Below are positions 16,402 through 25,072 of a stretch of DNA of 64,000 nt, piece after piece. Source of the DNA: Deltaproteobacteria bacterium (GTDB lineage: Bacteria > Desulfobacterota > Syntrophorhabdia > Syntrophorhabdales > Syntrophorhabdaceae); NCBI GenBank assembly GCA_029553295.1, contig JAKPCK010000141.1:1-64000 (forward strand). Direction: 5' to 3'. Within the stretch, counting starts at the first letter, position 1; the number at the start of each line of letters is the position of its first letter. The notes under the pieces were generated by a model. That model searched no databases and was not told the origin of the DNA. It was given only the letters and a program-made list of their open reading frames with translations. A program made the translations under genes and the position numbers.

Positions 16402-18224
16402 GGTTAAAACACGAAGTCATGATAGGAAATTTTGCAATTGCCCGAGGTCTTGTTGAGGCAGGTCTTGAGCTGGCAGCAGCATACCCAGGCACCCCGAGTT
16501 CAGAGATACTCCCCGGGATAATTGAATTTAACAGGCGGGAGAGAGGCAGTATTTATGCCGAGTGGTCTGTAAACGAAAGATGCAGCCTTGAGGTTGCCCT
16601 TGGTGCTGCCATGATAGGAAAGAAGGCAGCAGCCATGATGAAACAGGTCGGTCTAAATGTGGCATGCCCCCCTTTTTTAGGCGCCAAGGAGATGAAAATA
16701 AAGGGAGGGCTTGTCCTTGTGGTCTGCGATGACCCGGGACCCCAGTCATCACAGACAGAGCAGGATACAAGACTCATCTCAGCACTTTTTGGTGTGCCTG
16801 TATTTGACCCATCATCACCGGCAGAGGCAGCAGACATGGCCTATTATGCCCTCAACTATTCCTTTGAAAACAAGATGCCTGTAATCCTCCGCTCCACCCA
16901 CAGGGTAAGTCATTCAAGGGAGCCTGTGGCCATATTCCCAGTAGGCAAGAGGAGGCCTGATATAAAAGAGGGGGTGATAGGACTGAAAAAGGGCGAGAGA
17001 TACAGGACTTCAAGGCTGGGTATCGTAGCCTCTGGCATGTCCTTTTCTGTAGCCATGGATGTCCTCTCGGAAAAAGGCATTGAAAAGGATATCCCTGTCT
17101 ACAAGGTGTGGGCAATAAACCAGGGCAGGATAGTATGTAAAAATGGACAGGACATCTTGGACTTTATGGATAAGGCAGAGAAGGTACTGGTCCTTGAGGA
17201 GACAGATGCAGTCATTGAGCTTATAATAGGAAATAGAGATAAGGTCCTCGGCAGGAGAAACGGATATGTCCCTGGGGCAGGAGAGCTCACATACAATGTA
17301 ATAAGGGATGTTATAGAGAGGGCAGCAGGGGAAACAGGGGTCTTAAAAGACAGGTTCATCCCGGACAACACCATTGAAGATGCCTTAAAGGGGTTAGATA
17401 TACCACGGAGGCCCCCAAAGCTATGCGCAGGTTGTCCTCACAGGGCCTCATTCTATGCCATGAGATATTCCTTCCCCGATGCCATATTCCCCGGGGATAT
17501 AGGCTGTTATACCCTTGGTATCTCCCTTGGTGCTGTAGATACATGCATAGATATGGGTGGCGGCCTGAATCTTGCATCTGGCTTTTTTGAATCCTTTAGA
17601 CAGGACAAAAGCATTGTCCCCATAATTGCCACCATAGGCGACTCCACATTCTTCCATGCAGGCCTTGCGCCCCTGTATGATGCTGTAATCAAGAACAAAA
17701 GTATAGTCCTCGTTATTATGGATAACGGTACCACTGCCATGACAGGGATGCAGCCAACACCCCAGACAGGCATAACTGCCCAGGGAGAGAAAAATACCCC
17801 CATATTGATAGAGGAAATAGTCAAGGGCATGGGTATAAAATTTTTAAAGATAGTAGACCCCTATAACCTGCCGCTCATGATAGAGACCATAAAAGAGGCA
17901 TTTGGGTTTATATCATCAGGGGAAGAAGGCAGGGCAGGGCCTGCCATAATTATTGCAAGAAGGGAGTGTCTCCTTTACGGAAAAGGAAAGGATAGATCTA
18001 TTCTTGACAGTGTTGCCCTCGAGAAGAACTGTATAGGGTGCAGGAGCTGCCTTAACCTGTTTGACTGTCCTGCCTTTATATGGGACAAGAAGAACAACAG
18101 GGTATACATTGATGATGGTTTATGCACTCGGTGCGGGGTCTGCCTTTTTGTATGCCCCATGAATAGGCAGGGAAAGGGTGTTTTTGGATTCCAGGACAGC
18201 TATTTTATAAACCACAGGGTCTAA
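16398..18224 (+). CDS. iorA: Indolepyruvate ferredoxin oxidoreductase alpha subunit IorA
   Basis: Full-length IorA of about 608 residues. The start is TTG at 16398, 7 bases after GGAGG and overlapping the preceding stop; the in-frame ATG at 16323 would lie inside the flavoprotein gene. N-terminal AYPGTPSSEILP and WSVNERCSLEVALGAAM, the thiamine site ATIGDSTFFHAG...VIMDNGTTAMTG, and C-terminal clusters CIGCRSCLNLFDC and CTRCGVCLFVCP are all intact. IorA with IorB converts indolepyruvate and other arylpyruvates to aryl-acetyl-CoA. No IorB follows; the gamma gene at 12125 is the only candidate partner. It is the last gene of the block. Confidence 0.93.
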   Translation: MRLKHEVMIGNFAIARGLVEAGLELAAAYPGTPSSEILPGIIEFNRRERGSIYAEWSVNERCSLEVALGAAMIGKKAAAMMKQVGLNVACPPFLGAKEMKIKGGLVLVVCDDPGPQSSQTEQDTRLISALFGVPVFDPSSPAEAADMAYYALNYSFENKMPVILRSTHRVSHSREPVAIFPVGKRRPDIKEGVIGLKKGERYRTSRLGIVASGMSFSVAMDVLSEKGIEKDIPVYKVWAINQGRIVCKNGQDILDFMDKAEKVLVLEETDAVIELIIGNRDKVLGRRNGYVPGAGELTYNVIRDVIERAAGETGVLKDRFIPDNTIEDALKGLDIPRRPPKLCAGCPHRASFYAMRYSFPDAIFPGDIGCYTLGISLGAVDTCIDMGGGLNLASGFFESFRQDKSIVPIIATIGDSTFFHAGLAPLYDAVIKNKSIVLVIMDNGTTAMTGMQPTPQTGITAQGEKNTPILIEEIVKGMGIKFLKIVDPYNLPLMIETIKEAFGFISSGEEGRAGPAIIIARRECLLYGKGKDRSILDSVALEKNCIGCRSCLNLFDCPAFIWDKKNNRVYIDDGLCTRCGVCLFVCPMNRQGKGVFGFQDSYFINHRV

Positions 18225-18252
18225 TAAGGTTTGGCAGGAAACTCAATAAGGG

Positions 18253-19212
18253 ATGGCCTCAAAACTCTCCATCATCATAATCACAAGGAACACAAGGGAA
18301 CTCTTAAGGGGGCTCCTCGATTCCATAGAAAAAGACATATCCCTTAGACCTCTTTTAACAGAGACAATAATTGTAGATAATGCCTCTGATGACAACACAG
18401 AGGAGATGGTGAGGCTATCCTTTCCCCATGTCATCTATATAAAAAACAAAAAAAATATGGGTTTTGCCAAATCGGCAAACATGGGCTTCTCAAAGACAAC
18501 CGGGGACTATATACTCTTTTTAAACTCCGATACCATTGTCCTGCCCGGGGAGATAAAAAAAATAATAGATTTTATGGAAAAAGAGGGGTCAGCAGGGATA
18601 TGTGCACCCCAGCTCGTATACAGCGATATGAGACCCCAACGATCATTCGCCTATGTCCCGAGGCTCTTATTCGAGATTGTCCCCAGGTCCTTCCTTGAGT
18701 TTCTATTTCCTAAGAAATATGAAAGGAAAAACAGGACATTTATTGGGCCAAAAGAGGTGGAGTCGCTGATAGGGGCTGCCTTTATGGTAAGGAGGAAGAC
18801 ATTTGAGATGCTCTCCGGCTTTGATGAAAGGTTCTTCTTTTTTCTCGAGGAGACTGATCTATGCGTGAGGGCAAGAAAAGAAAACCAGGGCGTTGTGTTT
18901 TATCCTGATGCAAAGATAATCCATCTCCAGGGCAAGACAGTGTCAAAGATGTGGATAAAGGGCAGGATAGAATACAATATATCCCTTTATAAATTCATAA
19001 GAAAACATCATTCTCTTTTTTATTACAGTGTATTTAAATCCATAAGGTTTACAAAGGCAGTATTTTTGATAGTCTTTTTGACAGTGTTTCCAGTGCTGCT
19101 TCTGGGTAGACATACAAAAAGAAGCTATAGGTATTACTGGAGACTTTTTGTCTGGCACATTAAGGGGTGCCAGGAGGATGCAGGACTAAATGATTTAGAC
19201 CTAAAGGCCTAA
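18253..19212 (+). CDS. Family 2 glycosyltransferase (rhamnosyltransferase-like)
   Basis: 319 residues with a GT-A fold start (SIIIITRNTRELLRGLLDSI), NASDDNTEEM, NMGFAKSANMG, the metal-binding FLNSDT motif and GFDERFFFFLEETDLCVRARK, all typical of WbbL-like GT2 enzymes that add sugars to surface polysaccharide. A hydrophobic segment near residue 275 (AVFLIVFLTVFPVLLLG) suggests membrane association. It starts 28 bases after iorA and may be read with it, but no functional link is evident. The donor and acceptor sugars are unknown. Confidence 0.87.
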   Translation: MASKLSIIIITRNTRELLRGLLDSIEKDISLRPLLTETIIVDNASDDNTEEMVRLSFPHVIYIKNKKNMGFAKSANMGFSKTTGDYILFLNSDTIVLPGEIKKIIDFMEKEGSAGICAPQLVYSDMRPQRSFAYVPRLLFEIVPRSFLEFLFPKKYERKNRTFIGPKEVESLIGAAFMVRRKTFEMLSGFDERFFFFLEETDLCVRARKENQGVVFYPDAKIIHLQGKTVSKMWIKGRIEYNISLYKFIRKHHSLFYYSVFKSIRFTKAVFLIVFLTVFPVLLLGRHTKRSYRYYWRLFVWHIKGCQEDAGLNDLDLKA

Positions 19213-19263
19213 CCCTTGAGATATACCACTACCACTAAAGCAGGATGGTATTAGAATCAAAGA

Positions 19264-19288
19264 AGTCTTTAGTCTGTTGTCTATTGGT
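19264..19288 (+). repeat. Dispersed GTCTTTAGTCTGTTGTCTAT patch
   Basis: AGTCTTTAGTCTGTTGTCTATTGGT belongs to a repeat type seen again at 21366, 30446 and 35292. An AGCAGGATGGT block at 19239-19249 precedes it, as it also does before the 30446 copy. Confidence 0.5.
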
Positions 19289-19294
19289 TATAAA

Positions 19295-19510
19295 TTAGGT
19301 CTCCAAGACAAAGATAACCTCGAGGGTCACCCTGTATTCCACTATCTTGCCATCCTCTACCCTTGCCCTCTGTTCCTTCACCCTTAGCCCTGTAATGCCC
19401 CTTAATGTCTTGGCAGCCCTTTTAAAGCCTATGTGTATCGCATCCTCGAAACTCTTGGGCGAGCCGGCAATAACCTCAGTCACCCTTGCAACTCTTCCTT
19501 CGGACCTCAT
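19295..19510 (-). CDS. Dodecin-family flavin-binding protein
   Basis: 71 residues, the usual dodecin length. VTEVIAGSPKSFEDAIHIGFKRAAKTLRGI and then GLRVKEQRARVEDGKIVEYRVTLEVIFVLE follow the dodecin beta-alpha-beta-beta pattern, here split by me for reading. Dodecins assemble as dodecamers that store or buffer flavins. A strong ribosome binding site, GGAGGAGGG, lies 7 bases before the ATG. It is a single-gene unit between convergent glycosyltransferase and divergent HD-GYP genes. The ligand (FMN, FAD or riboflavin) cannot be told: the usual Trp of archaeal-type dodecins is absent. Confidence 0.9.
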   Translation of the reverse strand: MRSEGRVARVTEVIAGSPKSFEDAIHIGFKRAAKTLRGITGLRVKEQRARVEDGKIVEYRVTLEVIFVLET

Positions 19511-19599
19511 TGGAAACCCTCCTCCTTTTTACATATCTTCTTTATGTCATTAATATTTTTTAAAACCTAACAGGAACTATAGCCTCTGTCAACTAATTT

Positions 19600-19637
19600 T
19601 TCTAAGACTTTTGCAAAACCCAGCAAAGGTCTTAGAA
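19600..19637. repeat. REP-like palindrome AAGACTTTTGC / GCAAAGGTCTT
   Basis: A 15 bp stem with one G-T wobble (19600-19614 with 19623-19637) and an 8-base loop AAAACCCA. It lies in the 265 bp gap between the dodecin and HD-GYP genes and has no U-tract of terminator type. Best member, with 59894-59922, of a dispersed family in this window. The rest of the gap holds AT-rich sequence without recognisable genes. Confidence 0.8.
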
Positions 19638-19775
19638 TTTATCCTGTTTTTTAGCTAAATTTTTATAACTATATGAAGAATATACTACTAACTATGGATG
19701 GGTGGCTTGATTATTTAATAATATTAATAAAATCTCATTGCCAAACTGATTCATTTTTTATATGATTGTTAAATC

Positions 19776-21380
19776 ATGGTCTCAGGGGCAAAAAAAGGGC
19801 ATAAAGCACTTAACTATGTCTCTGAACTCATCAAGATAGGTATAGCCTTATCCTCTGAACATAATATAGAAAGGCTCCTTGAGATGATTGTTGATCAGGC
19901 AAGGAGACTTACCAATGCCGATGGCGGCACCCTCTACATATTAAATGATGAAAAAACAGCCCTGGATTTTGCTATTGTCCAGAATGCATCTTTGAATGTC
20001 CGCATGGGTGGGTCAGGAAAACCTATGAAATGGAAGCCTGTTAACCTTAAAAACATAGACGGCAGCCCCAACTATACCAATGTCTCATCTTATGTGGCAC
20101 TATCAGGGGAGGTTATTAATATATCCGATGTATATAATGCAAAAGGATTCAATTTCGATGGCACAAAAAGGTTTGATGCAGGGACAGGATACCGTTCCAA
20201 GTCCATGCTCGTTGTGCCCATGCGTAACCACGAGAACGATATTATTGGTGTCCTGCAGCTTTTAAATGCCATAGACAAGAAAACAGGTAAGATAATAAAA
20301 TTTTCCCGAACAAGCCAGGATATAACCCTCTCCCTTGCCTCACAGGCAGCCATTGCCCTTACTAACAACAGGCTTATTCAGGACCTTGCCAACCTATTAG
20401 AATCTTTTATAAGGTCCATTGCCGCTGCCATAGATGAGAAATCACCATACACAGGTGGCCACGTAAAGAGGGTAGCAGGGCTGGTAATGGACATAGCGGA
20501 GAGGATAAACCAATGTACAGAGGGATATTTTAAAGACATACATTTTTCTGCTGATGAGCTCAATGAATTGAGGATTGCAGCATGGCTCCATGATGTGGGA
20601 AAGATCACCATGCCAGAACATGTTGTGGACAAGGCTACAAAGCTTGAGACCGTATGCGACAGGGTCATGCTTTTAAAGACACGCTTTGAGATATTAAAAA
20701 GGGACTATGAGATAAAGCTCCTAAAGGAGAAGATCATCAGCGAATATGGGGAAAACTCAATAAAAAAAGAGATGACAGAAGATATTTTTTACAGGACCCT
20801 CCAGGATGACCTGGACTTTATTATAAACCTGAATAAAGGGAGTGAATTTGTAGATGATGCCATGATTGAAAGGCTAAACTCCATAAAGACAAAAACGCTC
20901 TTTATAGATGGGAAGCCCATGCCCCTTATTACAGACGATGAGTTATATAACCTGAGCATAAAGAGGGGGACCCTAAATTGTGAGGAAAGGGCAATAATCA
21001 ATAATCATGCTGCCCTTACATACAAGATGCTGTCGCAATTACCATTTCCTAAGAAATTAAGACGTGTCCCCGAGTATGCATCAGCCCATCATGAGTGCCT
21101 TAATGGAACAGGTTATCCATTCGGGTTAAAAGAAGAACAGATACCCCTTCAGGCAAGAATAATTGCCCTTGCAGATGTCTTTGAGGCCTTAACTGCCAAA
21201 GACAGGCCATACAAAAAGGCAAAGACCCTGTCAGAGGCCATTAAGATAATGACCTTTATGGTAAAAGACAGGCACATTGACCCTAATCTATTTGATTTTT
21301 TTGTAAAGGAGAAGATATATCTCGATTACGCAAAAAAAGAGCTCTCCCCAACACAGATAGATATAGAGACCATAGACTAA
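19776..21380 (+). CDS. GAF and HD-GYP domain protein, probable c-di-GMP phosphodiesterase
   Basis: 534 residues. An N-terminal GAF domain (about residues 10-200; NADGGTLYILNDEKTALDF...MLVVPMRNHENDIIGVLQLLN) precedes an HD-GYP domain with PYTGGHVKRV, WLHDVGKI and HHECLNGTGYP. HD-GYP proteins hydrolyse c-di-GMP. About 110 residues rich in charged helices are inserted between the HDVGK part and the HHE...GYP part. No receiver domain or membrane segment is present, so the GAF domain probably senses a cytosolic ligand. No clear ribosome binding site precedes the ATG. The last codons (IETID) and stop lie within a dispersed repeat. Confidence 0.9.
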   Translation: MVSGAKKGHKALNYVSELIKIGIALSSEHNIERLLEMIVDQARRLTNADGGTLYILNDEKTALDFAIVQNASLNVRMGGSGKPMKWKPVNLKNIDGSPNYTNVSSYVALSGEVINISDVYNAKGFNFDGTKRFDAGTGYRSKSMLVVPMRNHENDIIGVLQLLNAIDKKTGKIIKFSRTSQDITLSLASQAAIALTNNRLIQDLANLLESFIRSIAAAIDEKSPYTGGHVKRVAGLVMDIAERINQCTEGYFKDIHFSADELNELRIAAWLHDVGKITMPEHVVDKATKLETVCDRVMLLKTRFEILKRDYEIKLLKEKIISEYGENSIKKEMTEDIFYRTLQDDLDFIINLNKGSEFVDDAMIERLNSIKTKTLFIDGKPMPLITDDELYNLSIKRGTLNCEERAIINNHAALTYKMLSQLPFPKKLRRVPEYASAHHECLNGTGYPFGLKEEQIPLQARIIALADVFEALTAKDRPYKKAKTLSEAIKIMTFMVKDRHIDPNLFDFFVKEKIYLDYAKKELSPTQIDIETID

Positions 21381-21394
21381 AGACCACAGACTCA
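21366..21394 (+). repeat. Dispersed AGACCATAGACTAAAGACC patch overlapping a stop codon
   Basis: GAGACCATAGACTAAAGACCACAGACTCA is the reverse-complement type of the GTCTATAGTCTG patches at 19264, 30446 and 35292. It spans the stop codon of the HD-GYP gene, so the repeat supplies that protein's last residues. Confidence 0.5.
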
Positions 21395-21498
21395 AAAACT
21401 TGAGTGATTCCAAAGGGTTTATTTGCCTTAATCCATTTTGGATTTACGATTTGCATTTATTAATGGTGGTCTCAGGGAAATGACCCGCAGTTATGCTG

Positions 21499-22659
21499 TT
21501 ATTTAAGTAAAAATGTCAACCCGCTGGACAGACAGACCAAAACACCATAGAGAAAAATACCCATACGAAAACTGTATATATCCCCTGCCACACCGAGAAG
21601 ATAGGGGACAATGCCGAGTCCAAAGATAACACCCAGTGTTACTATAAAGCCTGTAGCCATGCTCCTGTGCTCTTTATCAAAAATCTTTGATATATAGACA
21701 AGGCCAATGGGAAAGAAACCAGTGGATATGCTTGCCTGGAGAAACAGCATGATCTTTACTATACCTATGTCCCTATATGCCAGAAGCATGGTTAATACGC
21801 CGGTTATAAGTATGAGAAAAAACAACAGCCTCTTGATGCTAAACCTATCAACTACAAAGCCTGTGGAGATTGCCACAAAAATGCCTCCAAGCCTTGATAT
21901 CCCGAAGATTTTGTTGGCATAGTCAACAGGAAGGGCCAGTTCTTTGGAGAGATAAAGGGGGATAACGAAATATACACCAAGACATGCACCGGCAGCAGAT
22001 ATCCATACGAGACCCATGAGCCAGAGGTATCTATCTCTAAAGAGGTTCCCAAGGGACTCGGCCTTTATCCTGGGCACCTTTAGTTCCTTGGAGATAAGAG
22101 AAAACAACACAGTCAGGATAATAAAGATTACCCCAAAGACAATAAACATCTGACGCCAGTTCATAAGACCCAGTAAAAATATGGCAATAAAAGGTGCGCT
22201 GAATATGCTCAAAGAGGCTGCTGAGTCGTGTATTGCCAGTACCCGCCCCCATGTGTTTCCCTCGAAATAGTCTGTTATCAGAGGTATTATGGAGGGGAGG
22301 TATATGCCTGTTGATATGCCAAGCATAAAACTTATTAATATCAAGGGGTTAAATTCCTTTACAAAGGATATGGTGAAAAAACATATGGTAGAGATAATCA
22401 AAGAAAATATAATGGAGCGCTTGTATCCAAAGAAGCCGGATAAAAGACCTGATAGGAAAAGGGATGTCCCGTATCCTATGGATGTAAATGTAAAAAGACT
22501 GCTCGCCTTTCCGTGGCTTACAAGAAACTCATCCTCTATTAAAGGCATAATGGGTGAATAGATGGTCCTGACGCTGAAGTTCATAAACCAGATAAACCAG
22601 AAGAACATGATGAGGGCAAGCGCCCTGCCCCTCACAGATGTATATCGATGCATTATCAT
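21499..22659 (-). CDS. Major facilitator superfamily transporter
   Basis: 386 residues with about 12 hydrophobic segments. The loop GYGTSLFLSGLLSGFFGYKR between TM2 and TM3 is an MFS motif A variant, and TGIYLPSIIPLITDYFEG is like TM4-5 of metabolite:H+ symporters. FVVDRFSIKRLL is the second-half counterpart. Substrate cannot be inferred. The gene is divergent from the aminotransferase at 22759, sharing a 99 bp AT-rich promoter region. ATG codons at 22659 and 22653 are both possible starts. Confidence 0.87.
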   Translation of the reverse strand: MIMHRYTSVRGRALALIMFFWFIWFMNFSVRTIYSPIMPLIEDEFLVSHGKASSLFTFTSIGYGTSLFLSGLLSGFFGYKRSIIFSLIISTICFFTISFVKEFNPLILISFMLGISTGIYLPSIIPLITDYFEGNTWGRVLAIHDSAASLSIFSAPFIAIFLLGLMNWRQMFIVFGVIFIILTVLFSLISKELKVPRIKAESLGNLFRDRYLWLMGLVWISAAGACLGVYFVIPLYLSKELALPVDYANKIFGISRLGGIFVAISTGFVVDRFSIKRLLFFLILITGVLTMLLAYRDIGIVKIMLFLQASISTGFFPIGLVYISKIFDKEHRSMATGFIVTLGVIFGLGIVPYLLGVAGDIYSFRMGIFLYGVLVCLSSGLTFLLK

Positions 22660-22758
22660 AATTTATACTTTTATCAAGGAAAGATTTCAATGTATTATTG
22701 CGAATTTCAATGTTTATATGTTAAAAACAATCATCAGTTAAAAATAAAAGGAAGAGAT

Positions 22759-23877
22759 ATGATGAACATACCCATGATTAATCTAAAGGCCCAGTACAGG
22801 AAGACAAAAAAGGATATAATGAAAAATCTAACAGAGATACTTTCAGAGCAGAGGCTCATATTGGGCAAATACTGCAGGCTCCTGGAGGAATCCATATCTG
22901 CCTATGTAGGTGTACCAGAGGCCATTTCCTGTGCCAATGGGACGGATGCCCTTATACTATCCCTTATGGCACTGGGGATTAAAGAGGGTGACGAGGTCAT
23001 AACAACTCCCTACACATTTTTTGCAACAGCGAGCTCAATAGCCCTCGTAGGGGGAAGGCCTGTCTTTGTTGATGTAAAAGAAAAAGACCTAAATATTGAC
23101 CCTGAGCTTATATCCAGGGCAATAACAAAAAAGACAAAGGCCATAATCATTGTCCATCTGTTTGGCAGGCTCTGTGATATGGATGAGATATTAAAAATCA
23201 GCAAGGCCCACAATATCCCTGTGGTAGAGGATATGGCCCAGGCCCTTGGCTCAGGCAATGCCAATGGAAAGGCAGGAAGTTTTGGCGATATAGCTGCCTT
23301 GAGTTTCTATCCTACTAAAAATCTGGGCGGTATAGGTGAGGGCGGCATGGTCCTGACAAAAAGGCATGACCTTGGTAAAAAAGTGAGAAAATTGAGGGTC
23401 CACGGTATGGGTGATACAACTTATCACCACGAGATGATAGGCATGAACAGCAGGCTCGACGAGATAAAGGCGGCAGCACTTGTGGCAAAGTTTCCATTTC
23501 TTGAGGAGTGGAACAGGAAAAGGATTGATAATGCCATATTTTATAACACGAACCTTAAAGACCTCCCCCTTATCCTCCCTGAGATACCGGATGACGGCTC
23601 TCATATATTTCACCATTATGTTGTAAGGACAGAGAAAAGGGACGGCCTCCAGTCTTTTCTCAAAGAAAAGGGGATACAGACAGGTATATACTATCCCATC
23701 CCCCTCCATCTCCAGGAATGCTTCCGGTATCTTGGTTACAGAGATGGTTCATTCCCCATTTCAGAGCGTGCGGCAAAGGAGAGTCTGGCAATACCCGTAT
23801 ATCCAGAGCTGAAAAAGACAGAAAAAGACTATATTGTCAGGATGATAAGGGGATATTTTAAAGAGCATGGTTTATAA
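22759..23877 (+). CDS. DegT/DnrJ/EryC1/StrS-family sugar aminotransferase
   Basis: PLP enzyme that aminates keto-sugar nucleotides for surface glycans. The start is ATG 22759 (MMNIPMINLKAQY), preceded by AAAGGAAGAG; an in-frame ATG at 22648 lies inside the divergent promoter and is unlikely. Motifs are ANGTDALILSLMALGI, TTPYTFFATASSIALVGG, VEDMAQALGS, and the PLP lysine in LSFYPTKNLGG. The 372-residue length is standard. An adjoining glycosyltransferase 3.5 kb away is the only other sugar gene nearby. Confidence 0.9.
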   Translation: MMNIPMINLKAQYRKTKKDIMKNLTEILSEQRLILGKYCRLLEESISAYVGVPEAISCANGTDALILSLMALGIKEGDEVITTPYTFFATASSIALVGGRPVFVDVKEKDLNIDPELISRAITKKTKAIIIVHLFGRLCDMDEILKISKAHNIPVVEDMAQALGSGNANGKAGSFGDIAALSFYPTKNLGGIGEGGMVLTKRHDLGKKVRKLRVHGMGDTTYHHEMIGMNSRLDEIKAAALVAKFPFLEEWNRKRIDNAIFYNTNLKDLPLILPEIPDDGSHIFHHYVVRTEKRDGLQSFLKEKGIQTGIYYPIPLHLQECFRYLGYRDGSFPISERAAKESLAIPVYPELKKTEKDYIVRMIRGYFKEHGL

Positions 23878-23892
23878 TCTTACATATACATG

Positions 23893-23921
23893 TTGACAAA
23901 TATAAAATCATTTTACAAAAT
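23893..23921 (+). promoter_or_regulatory. Candidate promoter of the small lipoprotein gene
   Basis: TTGACA (23893-23898), a 17-base spacer and CAAAAT (23916-23921) precede the ATG at 23930 by only 8 bases. An alternative is TTACAT (23880-23885) with TAAAAT (23903-23908), which leaves a longer 5' UTR. Either supports a separate transcript for the next gene. Confidence 0.45.
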
Positions 23922-23929
23922 AGGTTGAT

Positions 23930-24205
23930 ATGAAACTGTTAAGTGTTGTTTTTGCCTGCTTTTTTTTAGCCTTTTTCTCTGCATCGTGCAACAAAGAGCT
24001 CAAGAGCCTGAAGGAAGAGGTAAGGCTCCTAAAGGAAGAGAACAACTTTTTAAAGGCTGAGAATATAAGCCTGAAAAAGGAGATAGAGGAGCTCTATAAA
24101 AAATTAGACGAGAGGCTTGAAAAAGAAAAAGAGGCTCAAAAGTTAAAAGAAGGGGCAAAGGAACATACCCAGGCCAAAGAGACAGCCACAAAAAAGACAA
24201 GATAG
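23930..24205 (+). CDS. Small coiled-coil lipoprotein (91 aa)
   Basis: The N-terminus is a hydrophobic signal ending FFSASC, an acceptable lipobox with Cys at residue 20. Residues 23-75 form a continuous charged coiled coil in which leucines recur every three to four residues (LKSLKEEVRLLKEENNFLK). A Lys/Thr-rich tail follows. It resembles small periplasmic Lpp- or cell-division-type coiled-coil lipoproteins in layout only; no family is recognised. truA starts 48 bases downstream. Confidence 0.75.
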   Translation: MKLLSVVFACFFLAFFSASCNKELKSLKEEVRLLKEENNFLKAENISLKKEIEELYKKLDERLEKEKEAQKLKEGAKEHTQAKETATKKTR

Positions 24206-24253
24206 CCTTTTTAGCGTTGCAAAAAGGGTATCTCAAATCCATTAAAGCCAGAT

Positions 24254-24988
24254 ATGAGGAATATTAAACTTGTTATATCCTATGATGGGACATGTTATCA
24301 TGGATGGCAGTGTCAGCCTGATTTGATTACTGTCCAGGAGACGCTGATAAAGGCAGTAGAAAGGATTGTCAACCACAAGATAAAGCTCTATGGGGGGGCA
24401 AGGACAGACAGTGGTGTCCATGCCATGGCACAGGTAGCCAATTTCCATACCGTAAGCAAGATAGAGACAAAAAACCTCTTAAGGGGTTTAAACAGCCTCC
24501 TGCCAGGGGATATACGTATAAAGGGGGTCTATGATGTAGAAGAATCCTTCCATTCAAGATATTCAGCGAGGAGTAAGACCTATGTCTATACCATATTGAA
24601 CCGGCCCTTTGATTCACCCTTCTATACCCGCTATGTATGGCATATCCCTTATCCCCTTGATGTCCCATCCATGAACAGGGCCGTAAAATATATCAAAGGT
24701 GAGCACGATTTTTCTGCCTTCAAAAAGAAAAATGAATCATATAGTAGTCACATTAGGTGTGTATTAAGGTCAGGGGTCAAAAAAAGGGGGGATTTTATCT
24801 ATGTATTCATAGAGGCCACGGGTTTCTTAAGGTATATGGTCCGTAATATTACAGGGACTCTGGTGCTTATAGGGCAAGGGAGATTAAAAGAGGACTCCAT
24901 ATCAGAGATACTGGCCTCAAAAGACAGGGACATGGCAGGACCTACTGCACCGGCCAGGGGTTTATTCCTTAAGGAGATATACTACTGA
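24254..24988 (+). CDS. truA: tRNA pseudouridine(38-40) synthase TruA
   Basis: 244 residues. The catalytic Asp lies in GGARTDSGVHAMAQVANF (about residue 52), and YDGTCYHGWQCQPD, SARSKTYVYTILNRP, HDFSAFKK and GTGFLRYMVRNI-type segments (here ATGFLRYMVRNITG) are all present. It modifies the tRNA anticodon stem. The gene is a complete, standard-length family member with no clear ribosome binding site. Confidence 0.95.
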   Translation: MRNIKLVISYDGTCYHGWQCQPDLITVQETLIKAVERIVNHKIKLYGGARTDSGVHAMAQVANFHTVSKIETKNLLRGLNSLLPGDIRIKGVYDVEESFHSRYSARSKTYVYTILNRPFDSPFYTRYVWHIPYPLDVPSMNRAVKYIKGEHDFSAFKKKNESYSSHIRCVLRSGVKKRGDFIYVFIEATGFLRYMVRNITGTLVLIGQGRLKEDSISEILASKDRDMAGPTAPARGLFLKEIYY

Positions 24989-25072
24989 TGAGAGGCCTCA
25001 TTTTTGTAGAATTTAAGCAAAAAAATTGCTAATATTTCCAGTGATAAAAAAGACTGTTAACAGGAGGTAGTG

